Positions 38,878 to 51,741 of a stretch of 64,000 bases of DNA are shown here, in pieces. The position numbers and the translations under genes are program-made. Within the stretch, counting starts at the first letter, position 1. Each line of letters starts with the position of its first letter. Source of the DNA: Hyperoodon ampullatus (taxonomy: Eukaryota > Chordata > Mammalia > Artiodactyla > Ziphiidae); contig CATKHW010000058.1 of NCBI GenBank assembly GCA_949752795.1, positions 620,001 through 684,000 on the forward strand. The letters are read 5' to 3'. Below the pieces are notes generated by a model. The model had not been told where the DNA came from, did no database searches, and saw only the letters and a list, made by a program, of their open reading frames with translations.

Positions 38878-40826
38878 AAGCCAGAAATAGAATTACCATA
38901 TGATCCAGCAATCCCACTTCTGGGCATATATCCAGAGAAAACCATAAATCAAAAAGGCACATTCACCACAATGCTCATTTCAGCACTATTTACAATAGCC
39001 AGGTAATGGAAGCAACCTAAATACCCACAGACAGACGAATGGATAAAGATGTGGTACATATATAAAATGGAATGTTACTCAGCCATAAGACGGAATGAAA
39101 CTGGGTCATTTGTAGCGACGTCGATGGATTTAAAGACTGTCATACAGAATGAAGTAAGTCAGAAAGAGAAAAACAAATATTGTATATTAATGCATATATG
39201 TGGAACCTAGAGAAATGGTACAGATGAACTGGTTTGCAGGGAAGAAATAGAGACACAGAGGTAGAGAACACACGTATGGTCACCAAGTGTGGGAAGCCAT
39301 GGGGAGGTGGTGTGGGATGAGTTGGGAGATTGGGATTGACCTGTATACATGTATATGCATAAAATACATAACTAATAATAACCTGTTGTATAAAAAAATA
39401 AATAAAATTAAATTTCAAAATTTTAAGAAATAAAATTTAAAAATAAAACAGAAAAAAGTTCTTCCGTTCACACAGATGTATTTATATGAATGAATTATTT
39501 CCATGCTTATATCTATAAATACATAAAAGAGGAATAAAATCTAACTTGAACCAAAAACGAAAAAAAAACCTGAACCCACGAGTTAGACAGACGAAAACCC
39601 TATCAGGGCACTTGCTCCAGCAGTAAACAATTCTGAAATTGGTCAGAGGTGGGGAATCATCTCCCATACAGCCAGCAGCCCACTCCTACGCAAGGAGCGT
39701 CATCATTGCAAAGCCCGGGTCCATGCTGAGGCATCTGTGAGTAACCGTGAGCTGAGTCCCAGGCCAGCTGCTCTTGAACTTTTCCCACCCTTCCCAGGTA
39801 AAACACCTGAATATGTACAAGGGCTTGAAAGCCTAGATGAAGGGCCGTGGAACCACACCAGCGACAGCACGGAGGCCAAATTGGTGCCTGCAGGCGACCC
39901 AGCAAGTTCCTGGCCCTGGGCGCTCTTCTGGAAGCTTTCCATTGCCCTGACTGAGATACCCCTCCTGTCCCGGCACCCACTGCTTTTTTCCTTCCTCACC
40001 TCTGTCCGGAGAGAAATTCCAGCGGAAGGTATGGCTGACACATCCTCTTCTTTACAGGTGGAAGCCTGGCAACTCCTGCAGAAAGTCCAGCAGAGACCCA
40101 CTCACACCGGGCCACCCACAAAGCCGTGGCCCCTCACTCCCTCCCACCAGCACAGCCCCGAAACTGCTGACGTGGCAGAGAATATGGAGTCAGGCACAGC
40201 TTCAGGGGCTATTGCTGCCTGCAGCGCTGTTTATATTGACCTCAACCCAGGCACACCTGGGGAGGGCCGGCCGGCAGGGTCAGGCTACACAGGTCAGCTA
40301 ATCCTCAGCCCTCAGGGTATCACATTGTTGAAAATGGACCTCGCTAAGGCAGAATAGAAGCCAAGGAATAAAAGGACACAATGCCATTTGCAGCACCGTA
40401 GGAGTGTCTAGAGGTAATCACGTGACTTGTAGTAAGTCAGAAAGTGAAAGACACATATCATATCATATCTCTTATAGGTGTGACCGAAAAATGGATACCA
40501 GGGCAGATATTTCCACGCAGAAGGGCAATCACAGATTCATTCAACAAACTTATGGTTCACCAATGGAAAGGTGTGAGGATTGGTTTCATTATGATATTGG
40601 GGTTAACAGACATATACAAACACAGGTGATATATATAATCACCAAAGACCTACAGAATACCAAGAGAAGACTACTCAACATTCTGTCATAAGGTACATGG
40701 GAAAAGGATCCCAGGAAGAACAGACATATGTGTATGTGTAAAAGAACTACATCTTCCACACCTACAACAAGCCAAACATTGTAATCAAAATTGCTGTAAT
40801 AAAAAATAAACAAATTAAATTAAAAA
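38878..40826 (+). repeat. Satellite B unit B1, left-truncated
   Basis: Begins inside the younger L1 (38878-39410), so the CTCF-like spacer and the first part of that L1 are missing. The GC-richer block carries an open frame at 39737-40357 (206 codons). The older L1 3' end is at about 40364-40826. Confidence 0.94.
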
Positions 40827-40957
40827 CACGAACAAGAAGTAGTGAGACAAACTTGAGGGGCTTTCTCCTGGCACAATCCATTCTAAATTCCAATCTAGAG
40901 CACGACTTCCATTGAGGCTCTGTTTCCCGAGTAACCAGATTTGGTAAGGGAGAACTG

Positions 40958-40971
40958 CTGCCACCTTGTGG
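40958..40971 (-). promoter_or_regulatory. CTCF-like motif, unit B2
   Basis: The minus strand reads CCACAAGGTGGCAG, one base off the common CTCF core (CCASYAGRKGGCRS, with A at the fifth position). Flanking bases (GG before the core) also agree with the extended matrix. The same 14-mer occurs in eight of nine units. Confidence 0.5.
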
Positions 40972-41190
40972 CCGTTTCACACAGCAGCAGCTTTAATCCC
41001 AGCGCTAATGGTCAGTTGCTATTCAAAATCATTGCAGGCCTGTAAATGACACCTGCCCTGAAAACAAATCCTGGGTTCATATATCGACCAAAAAATTCAA
41101 AGGACGTCCATATTTCAAAACGACAGTTTCAAAAGGCATATTTTACACACTTTAGTGTTCTGCTTCTTTTTCTTTCTTTCTTTTTTTGTT

Positions 41191-42140
41191 AAAAAAACGG
41201 GAATGGCAAAAAGCATCCCTGAGAATGGGCGAAAATATTTGCAAATGAATCAATGGACAAAGGTTTAATCTTCAATATATATAAAGAGCTCATGCAGCTT
41301 AATATTAAAAAAACAAACAACCCAATAAAAAATGGGCAGAAGATCTAAAGAGACGTTTCTTCAAAGAAGACACAGAGATGGCCAAGACGCACATGAAAAG
41401 CTGCTTAACATCACTAACTATTAGAGAAATGCAAATCAAAACTACAATGAGGTATCACCTCACACCTGTTACAATTGGCATCATCAGAAAATCTACAAAC
41501 AACGAATTCTGGGGAGGGTGTGGACAAAAGGATCCCTCTTCCACTAGTGGTGGAAATGTAAATTGATACAGTCATGATGGAGAACAGTATGGAGTTTACT
41601 TAACAAAAGATAGAAATAGAATTAACATATGATCCAGCAATCCCACTTCTGGGCATATACCCAGAGAAAACCATAAATCAAAAAGGCACATTCACCACAA
41701 TGCTCATTTCAGCACTATTTACAATAGCCAGGTAATGGAAGCAACCTAAATACCCACAGACAGACGAATGGTTAAAGATGTGGTACATATATAAAATGGA
41801 ATATTACGCAGCCATAAGAAGGAATGAAACTGGGTCATTTGTAGAGACGTCGATGGATCTACACACAGTCATACAGAATTAAGTAAGTCAGTAAGAGAAA
41901 AACAAATATTGTATATTAATGCATATATGTGGAACCTAGAAATATGGTACAGATGAACTGGTTTGCAGGGAAGAAATAGAGACACAGAGGTAGAGAACAC
42001 ACGTATGGACACCAAGTGTGGGAAGCCATGGGGAGGTGGTGTTGGGATGAGTTGGGAGATTGGGATTGACCTGTATACATGTATATCCATAAAATACATA
42101 ACTAATAATATCCTGCTGTATAAAAAAATAAATAAAATTA
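41191..42140 (+). mobile_element. Younger L1 3' end inside satellite B (unit B2 example)
   Basis: This tract holds the ORF2 3' third-to-end in broken frames, for example [20 protein letters not shown] and the later ECKL-like region shifted out of frame, then the cccacttctgggcatataccc and ggaatattacgcagccataag signatures. The 3' UTR is of the cagatgaactggtttgcagg type and ends with cctgctgtataaaaaaataa. It occurs at the same position in all units, so it inserted before amplification. It encodes no complete domain. Confidence 0.9.
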
Positions 42141-42300
42141 AATTTCAACATTTTAAGAAATAAAATATAAAAATAAAACAGAAAAAAGTTCTTCCCTTCA
42201 CACAGATGTATTTATATGAATGAATTATTTCCATGCTTATATCTATAAATACATAAAAGAGGAATAAAATCTAACTTGAACCAAAAAAAAAAAAATCCTG
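42141..42300. repeat. A/T-rich spacer of satellite B (unit B2 example)
   Basis: Low-complexity aaat-type sequence follows the younger L1, then about 110 bp of unrecognised A/T-rich sequence (ttcacacagatgtatttat...), then a 13-A run. Equivalent tracts follow each younger L1. The A-run length and interruptions vary between units, which accounts for part of the 2726-2732 bp length range. Confidence 0.75.
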
Positions 42301-43090
42301 AACCCACGAGTTTGACAGAGGAAAACCCTATCTGGGCACTTGCTCCAGCGGTAAACAATTCTGAAATTGGTCAGAGGTGGGGAATCATCTCCCATAGAGC
42401 CAGCAGGCCACTCCTACGCAAGGAGCGTCCTCATTGCAAAGCTGGGGCCATGCCGAGGCATCTGTGAGTAACCGTGAGCTGAGCCCCAGGCCAGCTGCTG
42501 TTGAACTTTTCCCACCCTTCCCAGGTAAAACACCTGAATATGTACAAGGGCTTGAAAGCCTAGAGGAAGGGGTGTGGAGCCACACCAGCGACAGCACGCA
42601 GGCCAACTTGGTGCCTGCAGGCCAGCCAGGATGGTCCTGGCCCTGGGCGCTCTTCTGGAACCTTTCCATTGCCCTGCCTGAGATACCCCACCTGTCCCGG
42701 CACCCACTGCTTTTTTCCTTCCTCACCTCTGTCCGGAGAGAAATTCCAGCGGAAGGTATGGGTGACACATCCTCTTCTTTACAGGTGGAAGCCTGGCAAC
42801 TCCTGCAGAAAGTCCAGCAGAGACCCACTCACAGCGGGCCACCCACAAAGCCATGGCCCCTCACTCCCTCCCACCAGCACAGCCCCGAGACTGCTAACGG
42901 GGCAGAGAATATGGAGTCAGGCTCAGCTTCAGGGGCTATTGCTGCCTGAAGCACTGTTTATATTGACCTCAACCGAGGCACACCTGGGGAGGGCCGGCCC
43001 GCAGGATCAGGCTACCCAGGTCAGCTAAACCTCAGCCCTCAGGGAATCACATTGTTGAAAATGGACCTCACTAAGGCAGAATAGAAGCCA

Positions 43091-43553
43091 AGGAATAAAA
43101 GGACAAAATGCCATTTGGAGCACCGTAGGTGTGACTGGAGGTAATCACGTGACTTGTAGTAAGTCAGAAAGTGAAAGACACATATCATATCATATCTCTT
43201 ATAGGTGTGACAGAAAAATGGATACCAGGGCAGATATTTCCACGCAGAAGGGCAATCACAGATTCATTCAACAAACTTATGGTTCACCAATGGAAAGGTG
43301 TGAGGATTGGTTTCATTATGATATTGGGGTTAACAGACATATACAAACACAGGTGACATATATAATCACCAAAGACCTACTGAATACCAAGAGAAGACTA
43401 CTCAACATTCTGTCATAAGGTACATGGGAAAAGGATCCCAGGAAGAACAGACATATGTATATGTGTAAAAGAACCACATCTTCCACACCTACAACAAGCC
43501 AAACATTGTAATCAAATTTGCTGAAATAAAAAAATAAAAAATTAAATTAAAAA
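43091..43553 (+). mobile_element. Older L1 3' end inside satellite B (unit B2 example)
   Basis: A decayed L1 tail: atgccatttggagcacc, then gtaagtcagaaagtgaaagac, the ORF2 end relic KDTYHIISLIGV in the frame at 43171-43356, then caaacttatggttcacc and ctcaacattctgtcataagg, closing with an A-rich aaaaattaaattaaaaac end. Its order matches a ruminant/cetartiodactyl-type L1 3' UTR recalled from memory. It is of a different type from the younger L1 in the same unit. Confidence 0.75.
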
Positions 43554-46280
43554 CACGAACAAGAAGTAGTGAGACAAACTTGAGGGGCTTTCTCCTGGCA
43601 CAATCCATTCTAAATTCCAATCTAGAGCACGACTTCCATTGAGGCTCTGTTTCCCGAGTAACCAGATTTGGTAAGGGAGAACTGCTGCCACCTTGTGGCC
43701 GTTTCACACAGCAGCAGCTTTAATCCCAGCGCTAATGGTCAGTTGCTATTCAAAATCATTGCAGGCCTGTAAATGACACCTGCCCTGAAAACAAATCCTG
43801 GGTTCATATATCGACCAAAAAATTCAAAGGACGTCCATATTTCAAAACGACAGTTTCAAAAGGCATATTTTACACACTTTAGTGTTCTGCTTCTTTTTCT
43901 TTCTTTCTTTTTTTGTTAAAAAAACGGGAATGGCAAAAAGCATCCCTGAGAATGGGCGAAAATATTTGCAAATGAATCAATGGACAAAGGTTTAATCTTC
44001 AATATATATAAAGAGCTCATGCAGCTTAATATTAAAAAAACAAACAACCCAATAAAAAATGGGCAGAAGATCTAAAGAGACGTTTCTTCAAAGAAGACAC
44101 AGAGATGGCCAAGACGCACATGAAAAGCTGCTTAACATCACTAACTATTAGAGAAATGCAAATCAAAACTACAATGAGGTATCACCTCACACCTGTTACA
44201 ATTGGCATCATCAGAAAATCTACAAACAACGAATTCTGGGGAGGGTGTGGACAAAAGGATCCCTCTTCCACTAGTGGTGGAAATGTAAATTGATACAGTC
44301 ATGATGGAGAACAGTATGGAGTTTACTTAACAAAAGATAGAAATAGAATTAACATATGATCCAGCAATCCCACTTCTGGGCATATACCCAGAGAAAACCA
44401 TAAATCAAAAAGGCACATTCACCACAATGCTCATTTCAGCACTATTTACAATAGCCAGGTAATGGAAGCAACCTAAATACCCACAGACAGACGAATGGTT
44501 AAAGATGTGGTACATATATAAAATGGAATATTACGCAGCCATAAGAAGGAATGAAACTGGGTCATTTGTAGAGACGTCGATGGATCTACACACAGTCATA
44601 CAGAATTAAGTAAGTCAGTAAGAGAAAAACAAATATTGTATATTAATGCATATATGTGGAACCTAGAAATATGGTACAGATGAACTGGTTTGCAGGGAAG
44701 AAATAGAGACACAGAGGTAGAGAACACACGTATGGACACCAAGTGTGGGAAGCCATGGGGAGGTGGTGTTGGGATGAGTTGGGAGATTGGGATTGACCTG
44801 TATACATGTATATCCATAAAATACATAACTAATAATATCCTGCTGTATAAAAAAATAAATAAAATTAAATTTCAACATTTTAAGAAATAAAATATAAAAA
44901 TAAAACAGAAAAAAGTTCTTCCCTTCACACAGATGTATTTATATGAATGAATTATTTCCATGCTTATATCTATAAATACATAAAAGAGGAATAAAATCTA
45001 ACTTGAACCAAAAAAAAAAAAATCCTGAACCCACGAGTTTGACAGAGGAAAACCCTATCTGGGCACTTGCTCCAGCGGTAAACAATTCTGAAATTGGTCA
45101 GAGGTGGGGAATCATCTCCCATAGAGCCAGCAGGCCACTCCTACGCAAGGAGCGTCCTCATTGCAAAGCTGGGGCCATGCCGAGGCATCTGTGAGTAACC
45201 GTGAGCTGAGCCCCAGGCCAGCTGCTGTTGAACTTTTCCCACCCTTCCCAGGTAAAACACCTGAATATGTACAAGGGCTTGAAAGCCTAGAGGAAGGGGT
45301 GTGGAGCCACACCAGCGACAGCACGCAGGCCAACTTGGTGCCTGCAGGCCAGCCAGGATGGTCCTGGCCCTGGGCGCTCTTCTGGAACCTTTCCATTGCC
45401 CTGCCTGAGATACCCCACCTGTCCCGGCACCCACTGCTTTTTTCCTTCCTCACCTCTGTCCGGAGAGAAATTCCAGCGGAAGGTATGGGTGACACATCCT
45501 CTTCTTTACAGGTGGAAGCCTGGCAACTCCTGCAGAAAGTCCAGCAGAGACCCACTCACAGCGGGCCACCCACAAAGCCATGGCCCCTCACTCCCTCCCA
45601 CCAGCACAGCCCCGAGACTGCTAACGGGGCAGAGAATATGGAGTCAGGCTCAGCTTCAGGGGCTATTGCTGCCTGAAGCACTGTTTATATTGACCTCAAC
45701 CGAGGCACACCTGGGGAGGGCCGGCCCGCAGGATCAGGCTACCCAGGTCAGCTAAACCTCAGCCCTCAGGGAATCACATTGTTGAAAATGGACCTCACTA
45801 AGGCAGAATAGAAGCCAAGGAATAAAAGGACAAAATGCCATTTGGAGCACCGTAGGTGTGACTGGAGGTAATCACGTGACTTGTAGTAAGTCAGAAAGTG
45901 AAAGACACATATCATATCATATCTCTTATAGGTGTGACAGAAAAATGGATACCAGGGCAGATATTTCCACGCAGAAGGGCAATCACAGATTCATTCAACA
46001 AACTTATGGTTCACCAATGGAAAGGTGTGAGGATTGGTTTCATTATGATATTGGGGTTAACAGACATATACAAACACAGGTGACATATATAATCACCAAA
46101 GACCTACTGAATACCAAGAGAAGACTACTCAACATTCTGTCATAAGGTACATGGGAAAAGGATCCCAGGAAGAACAGACATATGTATATGTGTAAAAGAA
46201 CCACATCTTCCACACCTACAACAAGCCAAACATTGTAATCAAATTTGCTGAAATAAAAAAATAAAAAATTAAATTAAAAA
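43554..46280 (+). repeat. Satellite B unit B3
   Basis: Same layout: motif 43685-43698, younger L1 43918-44867, frame 45161-45676, older L1 about 45818-46280. I found no difference from B2 between offsets equivalent to 40812 and 43602 (about 2.79 kb). Confidence 0.95.
43685..43698 (-). promoter_or_regulatory. CTCF-like motif, unit B3
   Basis: Identical 14-mer (CCACAAGGTGGCAG on the minus strand), 2727 bp after the B2 copy. Confidence 0.5.
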
Positions 46281-49009
46281 CACGAACAAGAAGTAGTGAG
46301 ACAAACTTGAGGGGCTTTCTCCTGGCACATTCCATTCTAAATTCCAATCTAGAACACGACTTCCATTGAGGCTCTGTTGCCCCAGTAACCAGATTTGGTA
46401 AGGGACAACTGCTGCCACCTTGTGGCCGTTTCACACAACAGCAGCTTTAATCCCAGCGCTAATGGTCAGTTGATATTCATAATCATTGCAGGCCTGTAAA
46501 TGACACCTGCCCTGAATACAAATCCTCCATTCATATATCAACCAAAAAATTCAAAGGACGTCCATATTTCAAAACGACAGTTTCAAAAGGCATATTTTAC
46601 ACACATTAGTGTTCTGCTTCTTTTTCCTTCTTTCTTTTTTTGTTAAAAAAACGGGAATGGCAAAAAGCATCCCTCAGAATGGGCCAAAATATTTGCAAAC
46701 GAATCAATGGACAAAGGTTTAATCTCCAATATATATAAAGAGCCCATGCAGCTTAATATTAAAAAAACAAAGAACCCAATACATAAATGGGCAGAAGATC
46801 TAAAGAGACGTTTCTTCAAAGAAGACACAAAGATGGCCAAGACACACATGAAAAGCTGCTCAACATCACTAATTATTAGAGAAATGACAATCAAAACTAC
46901 AATGAGGTATCACCTCACACCTGTTAGAATCGGCATCATCAGAAAATCTACAAACAACGAATTCTGGGGAGGGTGTGCACAAATGGATCTCTCTTCCACT
47001 AGTGGTGGAAATGTAAATTGATACAGTCACGATGGAGAACAGTAAGGAGTTTCCTTAAAAAAATTAGAAATGGAATTACCATATGATCCACCAATCCTAC
47101 TTCTGGGCATATACCCAGAGAAAACCATAAATCAAAAAGGCACATTCACCACAATGCTCATTTCAGCACTATTTACAATAGCCAGGTAATGGAAGCAACC
47201 TAAATACACACAGACAGACGAATGGATAAATATGTGGTACATATATAAAATGGAATATTACTCAGCCATAAGAAGGAATGAAACTGGGTCCTTTGTAGAG
47301 ACGTCAATGGATCTAGAGACTGTCATACAGAATGAAGTAAGTCAGAAAGAGAAAAACAAATATTGTATATTAATGCATATATGTGGAACCTAGAAAAATG
47401 GTACAGATGAACTGGTTTGCAAGGAAGAAATAGAGACACAGAGGTAGAGAACACATGTATGGACACCAAGTGTGGGAAGCCATGGGGAGGTGGTGTTGGG
47501 ATGAGTTGGGAGATTGGGATTGACCTGTATACATGTATATGCATAAAATACATAACTAATAATAACCTGCTGTTTAAAAAAATAAATAAAATTAAATTTC
47601 AAAATTTTAAAAAATAAAATTTAAAAATAAAAGAGAAAAAAGTTCTTCCCTTCACACAGATGTATTTATATGAATGAATTATTTCCATGCTTATATCTAT
47701 AAATACATAAAAGAGGAATAAAATCTAACTTGAACCAAAAAAGAAAAAAAAACCTAAACCCACGAGTTAGACAGAGGAAAACACTATCAGGGCACTTGCT
47801 CCAGCGGTAAGCAATTCTGAAATTGGTCAGAGGTGGGGAATCATCTCCGATAGAGCCAGCAGCCCATTCCTACGCAAGGAGCGTCCTCATTGCAAAGCTG
47901 GGGGCCATGACGAGACATCTGAGAGTAACCTTGAGCTGAGCCCCAGGCCAGCTGCTGTTGAAATTTTCCCACCCTTCCCAGGTAAAACACCTGAATATGT
48001 ACAAGGACTTGACAGCCTAGTGGAAGGGCCGTGGAGCCACACCAGCGACAGCACGCAGGCCAACTTGGTGCCTGCAGGCCAGCCAGGAAGTTCCTGGCCG
48101 TGGGCGGTGTTCTGGAAGCTTTCCATTGCCCTTCCTGAGATACCCCTCCTGTCCCGGCACCCACTGCTTTTTTCCTTCCTCACCTCTGTCCAGTGAGAAA
48201 TTCCAGCGGAAGGTATGGGTGACACATCCTCTTCTTTACAGGTGGCAGCCTGGCAACTCCTGCAGAAAGTCCAGCAGAGACCCACTCACACCGGGCCACC
48301 CACAAAGCCATGGCCACTCACTCACTCCCACCCGCACAGCCCCGACACTGCTGACTGGGCGGAGAATATGGCGTCAGGCACAGCTTCAGGGGCTATTGCT
48401 GCCTGCAGTGCTGTTTATATTGACCTCAACACAGGCACACCTGGGGAGGGCCGGCCGGCAGGGTCAGGCTACACAGGTCAGCTAATCCTCAGCCCTCAGG
48501 GAATCACATTGTTGAAAATGGACCTCGCTAAGGCAGAATAGAAGCCAAGGAATAAAAGGACACAATGCCAATTGCAGCACCGTAGGTGTGTCTAGAGGTA
48601 ATCACATGACTTTTAGTAAGTCAGAAAGTGAAAGACACTTATCATATCATATCTCTTATAGGTGTGAACGAAAAATGGATACCAGGGCAGATATTTCCAC
48701 GCAGAAGGGCAATCACAGATTCATTCAACAAACTTATGGTTCACCAATGGAAAGGTGTGAGGATTGGTTTCATTATGATATTGGGGTTAACAGACATATA
48801 CAAACACAGGTGACATATATAATCACCAAAGACCCACAGAATACCAAGAGAAGACTACTCAACATTCTGTCATAAGGTACATGGGAAAAGGATCCCAGGA
48901 AGAACAGACATATGTATATGTGTAAAAGAACCACATCTTCCACACCTACAACAAGCCAAACATTGTAATCAAATTTGCTGTAATAAAAAATAAAAAATTA
49001 AATTAAAAA
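46281..49009 (+). repeat. Satellite B unit B4
   Basis: Motif 46412-46425, younger L1 46645-47592, older L1 about 48547-49009. The open frame of the GC-richer block is broken by TGA at 48194-48196, leaving 48215-48541 open downstream. The E-box cacgtg near the older L1 has become cacatg. Confidence 0.95.
46412..46425 (-). promoter_or_regulatory. CTCF-like motif, unit B4
   Basis: Identical 14-mer. Flanks differ slightly (agggacaactg in place of agggagaactg). Confidence 0.5.
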
Positions 49010-49140
49010 CACGAACAAGAAGTAGTGAGACAAACTTGAAGGGCCTTCTCCTGGCACATTCCATTCTAAATTCCTATCTAGAACACGACTTCCATTAAAG
49101 CACTGTTGCCCCAGTAACCAGATTTGGTAAGGGAGAACTG

Positions 49141-49154
49141 CTGCCACCTTGTGG
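49141..49154 (-). promoter_or_regulatory. CTCF-like motif, unit B5
   Basis: Identical 14-mer at the start of this block of unit B5. Confidence 0.5.
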
Positions 49155-50454
49155 CCGTTTCACACAACAGCAGCTTTAATCCCAGCGCTAATGGTCAGTT
49201 GATATTCAAAATCATTGCAGGCCTCTAAATGACACCTGCCCTGAAAACAAATCCTGGGTTCATATATCGACCAAAAAATTCAAAGGACGTCCATATTTCA
49301 AACCGACAGTTTCAAAACGCATATTTTACACACATTAGTGTTCTGCTTCTTTTTCTTTCTTTCTTTTTTTGTTAAAAAAAGGGAATGGCAAAAGGCTTCC
49401 CTCAGAATGGGCGAAAATATTTGCAAACGAATCAATGGACAAAGGTTTAATCTCCAATATATATAAAGAGCTCATGCAGCTTAATATTAAAAAAACAAAC
49501 AACCCAATACAAAAATGGGCAGAAGATCTTAAGTGACGTTTCTTCAAAGAAGACACAGGGATGGCCAAGACGCACATGAAAAGCTGCTCAACATCACTAA
49601 GTATTAGAGAAATGCAAATCAAAACTACAATGAGGTATCACCTCACACCTGTTAGAATCGGCATCATCAGAAAATCTACAAACAACGAATTCTGGGGAGG
49701 GTGTGGACAACAGGATCCCTCTTCCACTAGTGGTGGAAATGTAAATTGATACAGTCACGATGGAGAACAGTATGGAGTTTCCTTCAAAAAACTAGAAATA
49801 GAATTACCATATGATCCAGCAATCCCACTTCTGGGCATATACCCAGAGAAAACCATAAATCAAAATGGCACATTCACTAAAATGCTCATTTCAGCACTAT
49901 TTACAATAGCCAGGTAATGGAAGCAACCTAAATACCCTCAGACAGACGATTGGATAAAGATGTGGTACATATATATAATGGAATATTACTCAGCCATAAG
50001 AAGGAATGAAACTGGGTCCTTTGTAGAGACGTCAATGGATCTAGAGACTGTCATACAGAATGAAGTAAGTCAGAAAGAAAAAAACAAATATTGTATATTA
50101 AGGAATAGAGGTGGAACCTAGAAAAATGGTACAGATGCACTGGTTTGCATGGAAGAAATAGAGACACAGAGGTAAAGAACACACGTTGGACACCAAGGGT
50201 GGGAAGCCATGGGGTGGTGGTGGTGGGATGAGTTGGGAGATTGGGATTGAACTGTATACATGTATATGCGTAAAATACATAAATAATAATAACCTGCTGT
50301 ATAAAAAAATAAATAAAATTAAATTTCAAAATTAAAAAAAAAACATTAAAAATAAAACAGAAAAAAGTTCTTCCCTTCACACAGATGTATTTATATGAAT
50401 GAATTATTTCCATGCTTATATCTATAAATACATAAAAGAGGAATAAAATCTAAC

Positions 50455-51273
50455 TTGAACCAAAAAAGAAAAAAAAAAAAAAAACCTGAACCCACCAGTT
50501 ATACAGAGGAAAACCCTATCAGGGCACTTGCTCCAGCTGTAAACAATTCTGAAATTGGTCAGATGTGGGGAATCATCTCCCATAGAGCCAGCAGCCCACT
50601 CCTACGGAAGGATCGTCCTCATTGCAAAGCTGGGGGACATGCCGAGGCATCTGTGAGTAACCGTGAGCTGAGCCCCAGGCCAGCTGCTGTTGAACTTTTC
50701 CCACCCGTCCCAGGTAAAACAACTGAATATGTACAAGGGCTTGAAAGCCTAGAGGAAGGGCCGTGGAGCCACACCAGCGACAGCACGCAGGCAAACTTGG
50801 TGCCTGCAGGCCAGCCAGGAAGGTCCTGGCCCTGGGCGCTCTTCTGGAAGCTTTCCATTGCCCTGCCTGAGATACCCCTCCTGTCCCGGCACCCACTGCT
50901 TTTTTCCTTCCTCACCTCTGTCCGGAGAGAAATTCCAACGAAAGGTATGGGTGACACATCCTCTTCTTTACAGGTGGCAGCCTGGCAACTCCTGCAGAAA
51001 GTCCAGCAGAGACCCACTCACACCGGGCCACCCACAAAGCCGTGGCCCCTCACTCCCTCCCACCACCACAGCCCCGAGACTGCTGACGGGACAGAGAATA
51101 TGGAGTCAGGCACAGCTTCAGGGGCTATTGCTGCCTGCAGCGCTGTTTATATTGACCTCAACCCAGGCTCACCTGGGGAGGGCCGGCCGGCAGGGTCAGG
51201 CTACCCAGGTCAGCTAATCCTCAGCCCTCAGGAAATCACATTGTTGAAAATGGACCTCGCTAAGGCAGAATAG
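50455..51273 (+). other. Open frame in the GC-richer block of satellite B (longest copy, unit B5)
   Basis: This 272-codon frame has no recognised domain, signal peptide or membrane segment. It is proline-, serine- and glycine-rich and starts in a lysine/A-rich stretch that is simply the A-run of the spacer. Equivalent frames: 39737-40357, 42434-42949, 45161-45676, 48215-48541, 53262-53999, 56251-56727, 58835-59455, and 61546-61728 plus 61861-62187. Different units are broken by different stops (42947, 45674, 48194, 56218, 61726). Two other frames over the same DNA, one per strand, are also open for 100+ codons, as expected in GC-rich sequence. Coding is unlikely. A relic of a gene exon remains possible because splice-like signals occur here. 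Confidence 0.25.
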
Positions 51274-51741
51274 AAGCCAAGGAATAAAAGGACACAATGC
51301 CATTTGCAGCACCGTAGGTGTGTCTAGAGGTAATCATGTGACTTGTAGTAAGTCCGAAGGTGAAAGACACATATCATATCATATCTCTTATAGGTGTGAC
51401 CGAAAAATGGATACCAGGGCAGATATTTCCACGGAGAAGGGCAATCACAGATTCATTCAACAAACTTATGGTTCACCAATGGAAAGGTGTGAGGATTGGT
51501 TTCATTATGATATTGGGGTTAAGAGACATATACAAACACAGGTGAAATATATAATCACCAAAGACCTACAGAATACCAAGAGAAGACTACTCAACATTCT
51601 GTCATAAGGTACATGGGAAAAGGATCCCAGGAAGAACACACATATGTATATGTGTAAAAGAACCACATCTTCCACACCTACAACAAGCCAAACATTGTAA
51701 TCAAATTTGCTGTAATAAAAAATAAAAAATTAAATTAAAAA

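Larger units (their letters stand above)
40827..43553 (+). repeat. Satellite B unit B2 (reference unit)
   Basis: Layout: 40827-41190 spacer with a CTCF-like motif at 40958-40971 and a pyrimidine tract near 41160-41187; 41191-42140 younger L1 3' end; 42141-42300 A/T-rich spacer; about 42301-43080 GC-richer block (frame 42434-42949); about 43091-43553 older L1 3' end. By the sampled lines and all translated frames, it reads as identical to B3. Confidence 0.95.
49010..51741 (+). repeat. Satellite B unit B5
   Basis: Motif 49141-49154, younger L1 about 49373-50321, older L1 about 51279-51741. It holds the longest version of the open frame, 50455-51273 (272 codons). Confidence 0.95.

Noticed and set aside
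40419..40426. E-box CACGTGAC in the older L1 tail of satellite B
   Set aside because: It is lost in several units by CpG-type changes (cacatg in B4, catgtg in B5 and B7), so it is not maintained.
42434..42949. Retroviral-type coding remnant (dUTPase-like or LTR) in the GC-richer block
   Set aside because: A faint resemblance in a Gly/Pro-rich stretch was considered, but no catalytic motif, primer-binding site, polypurine tract or paired LTR is visible.
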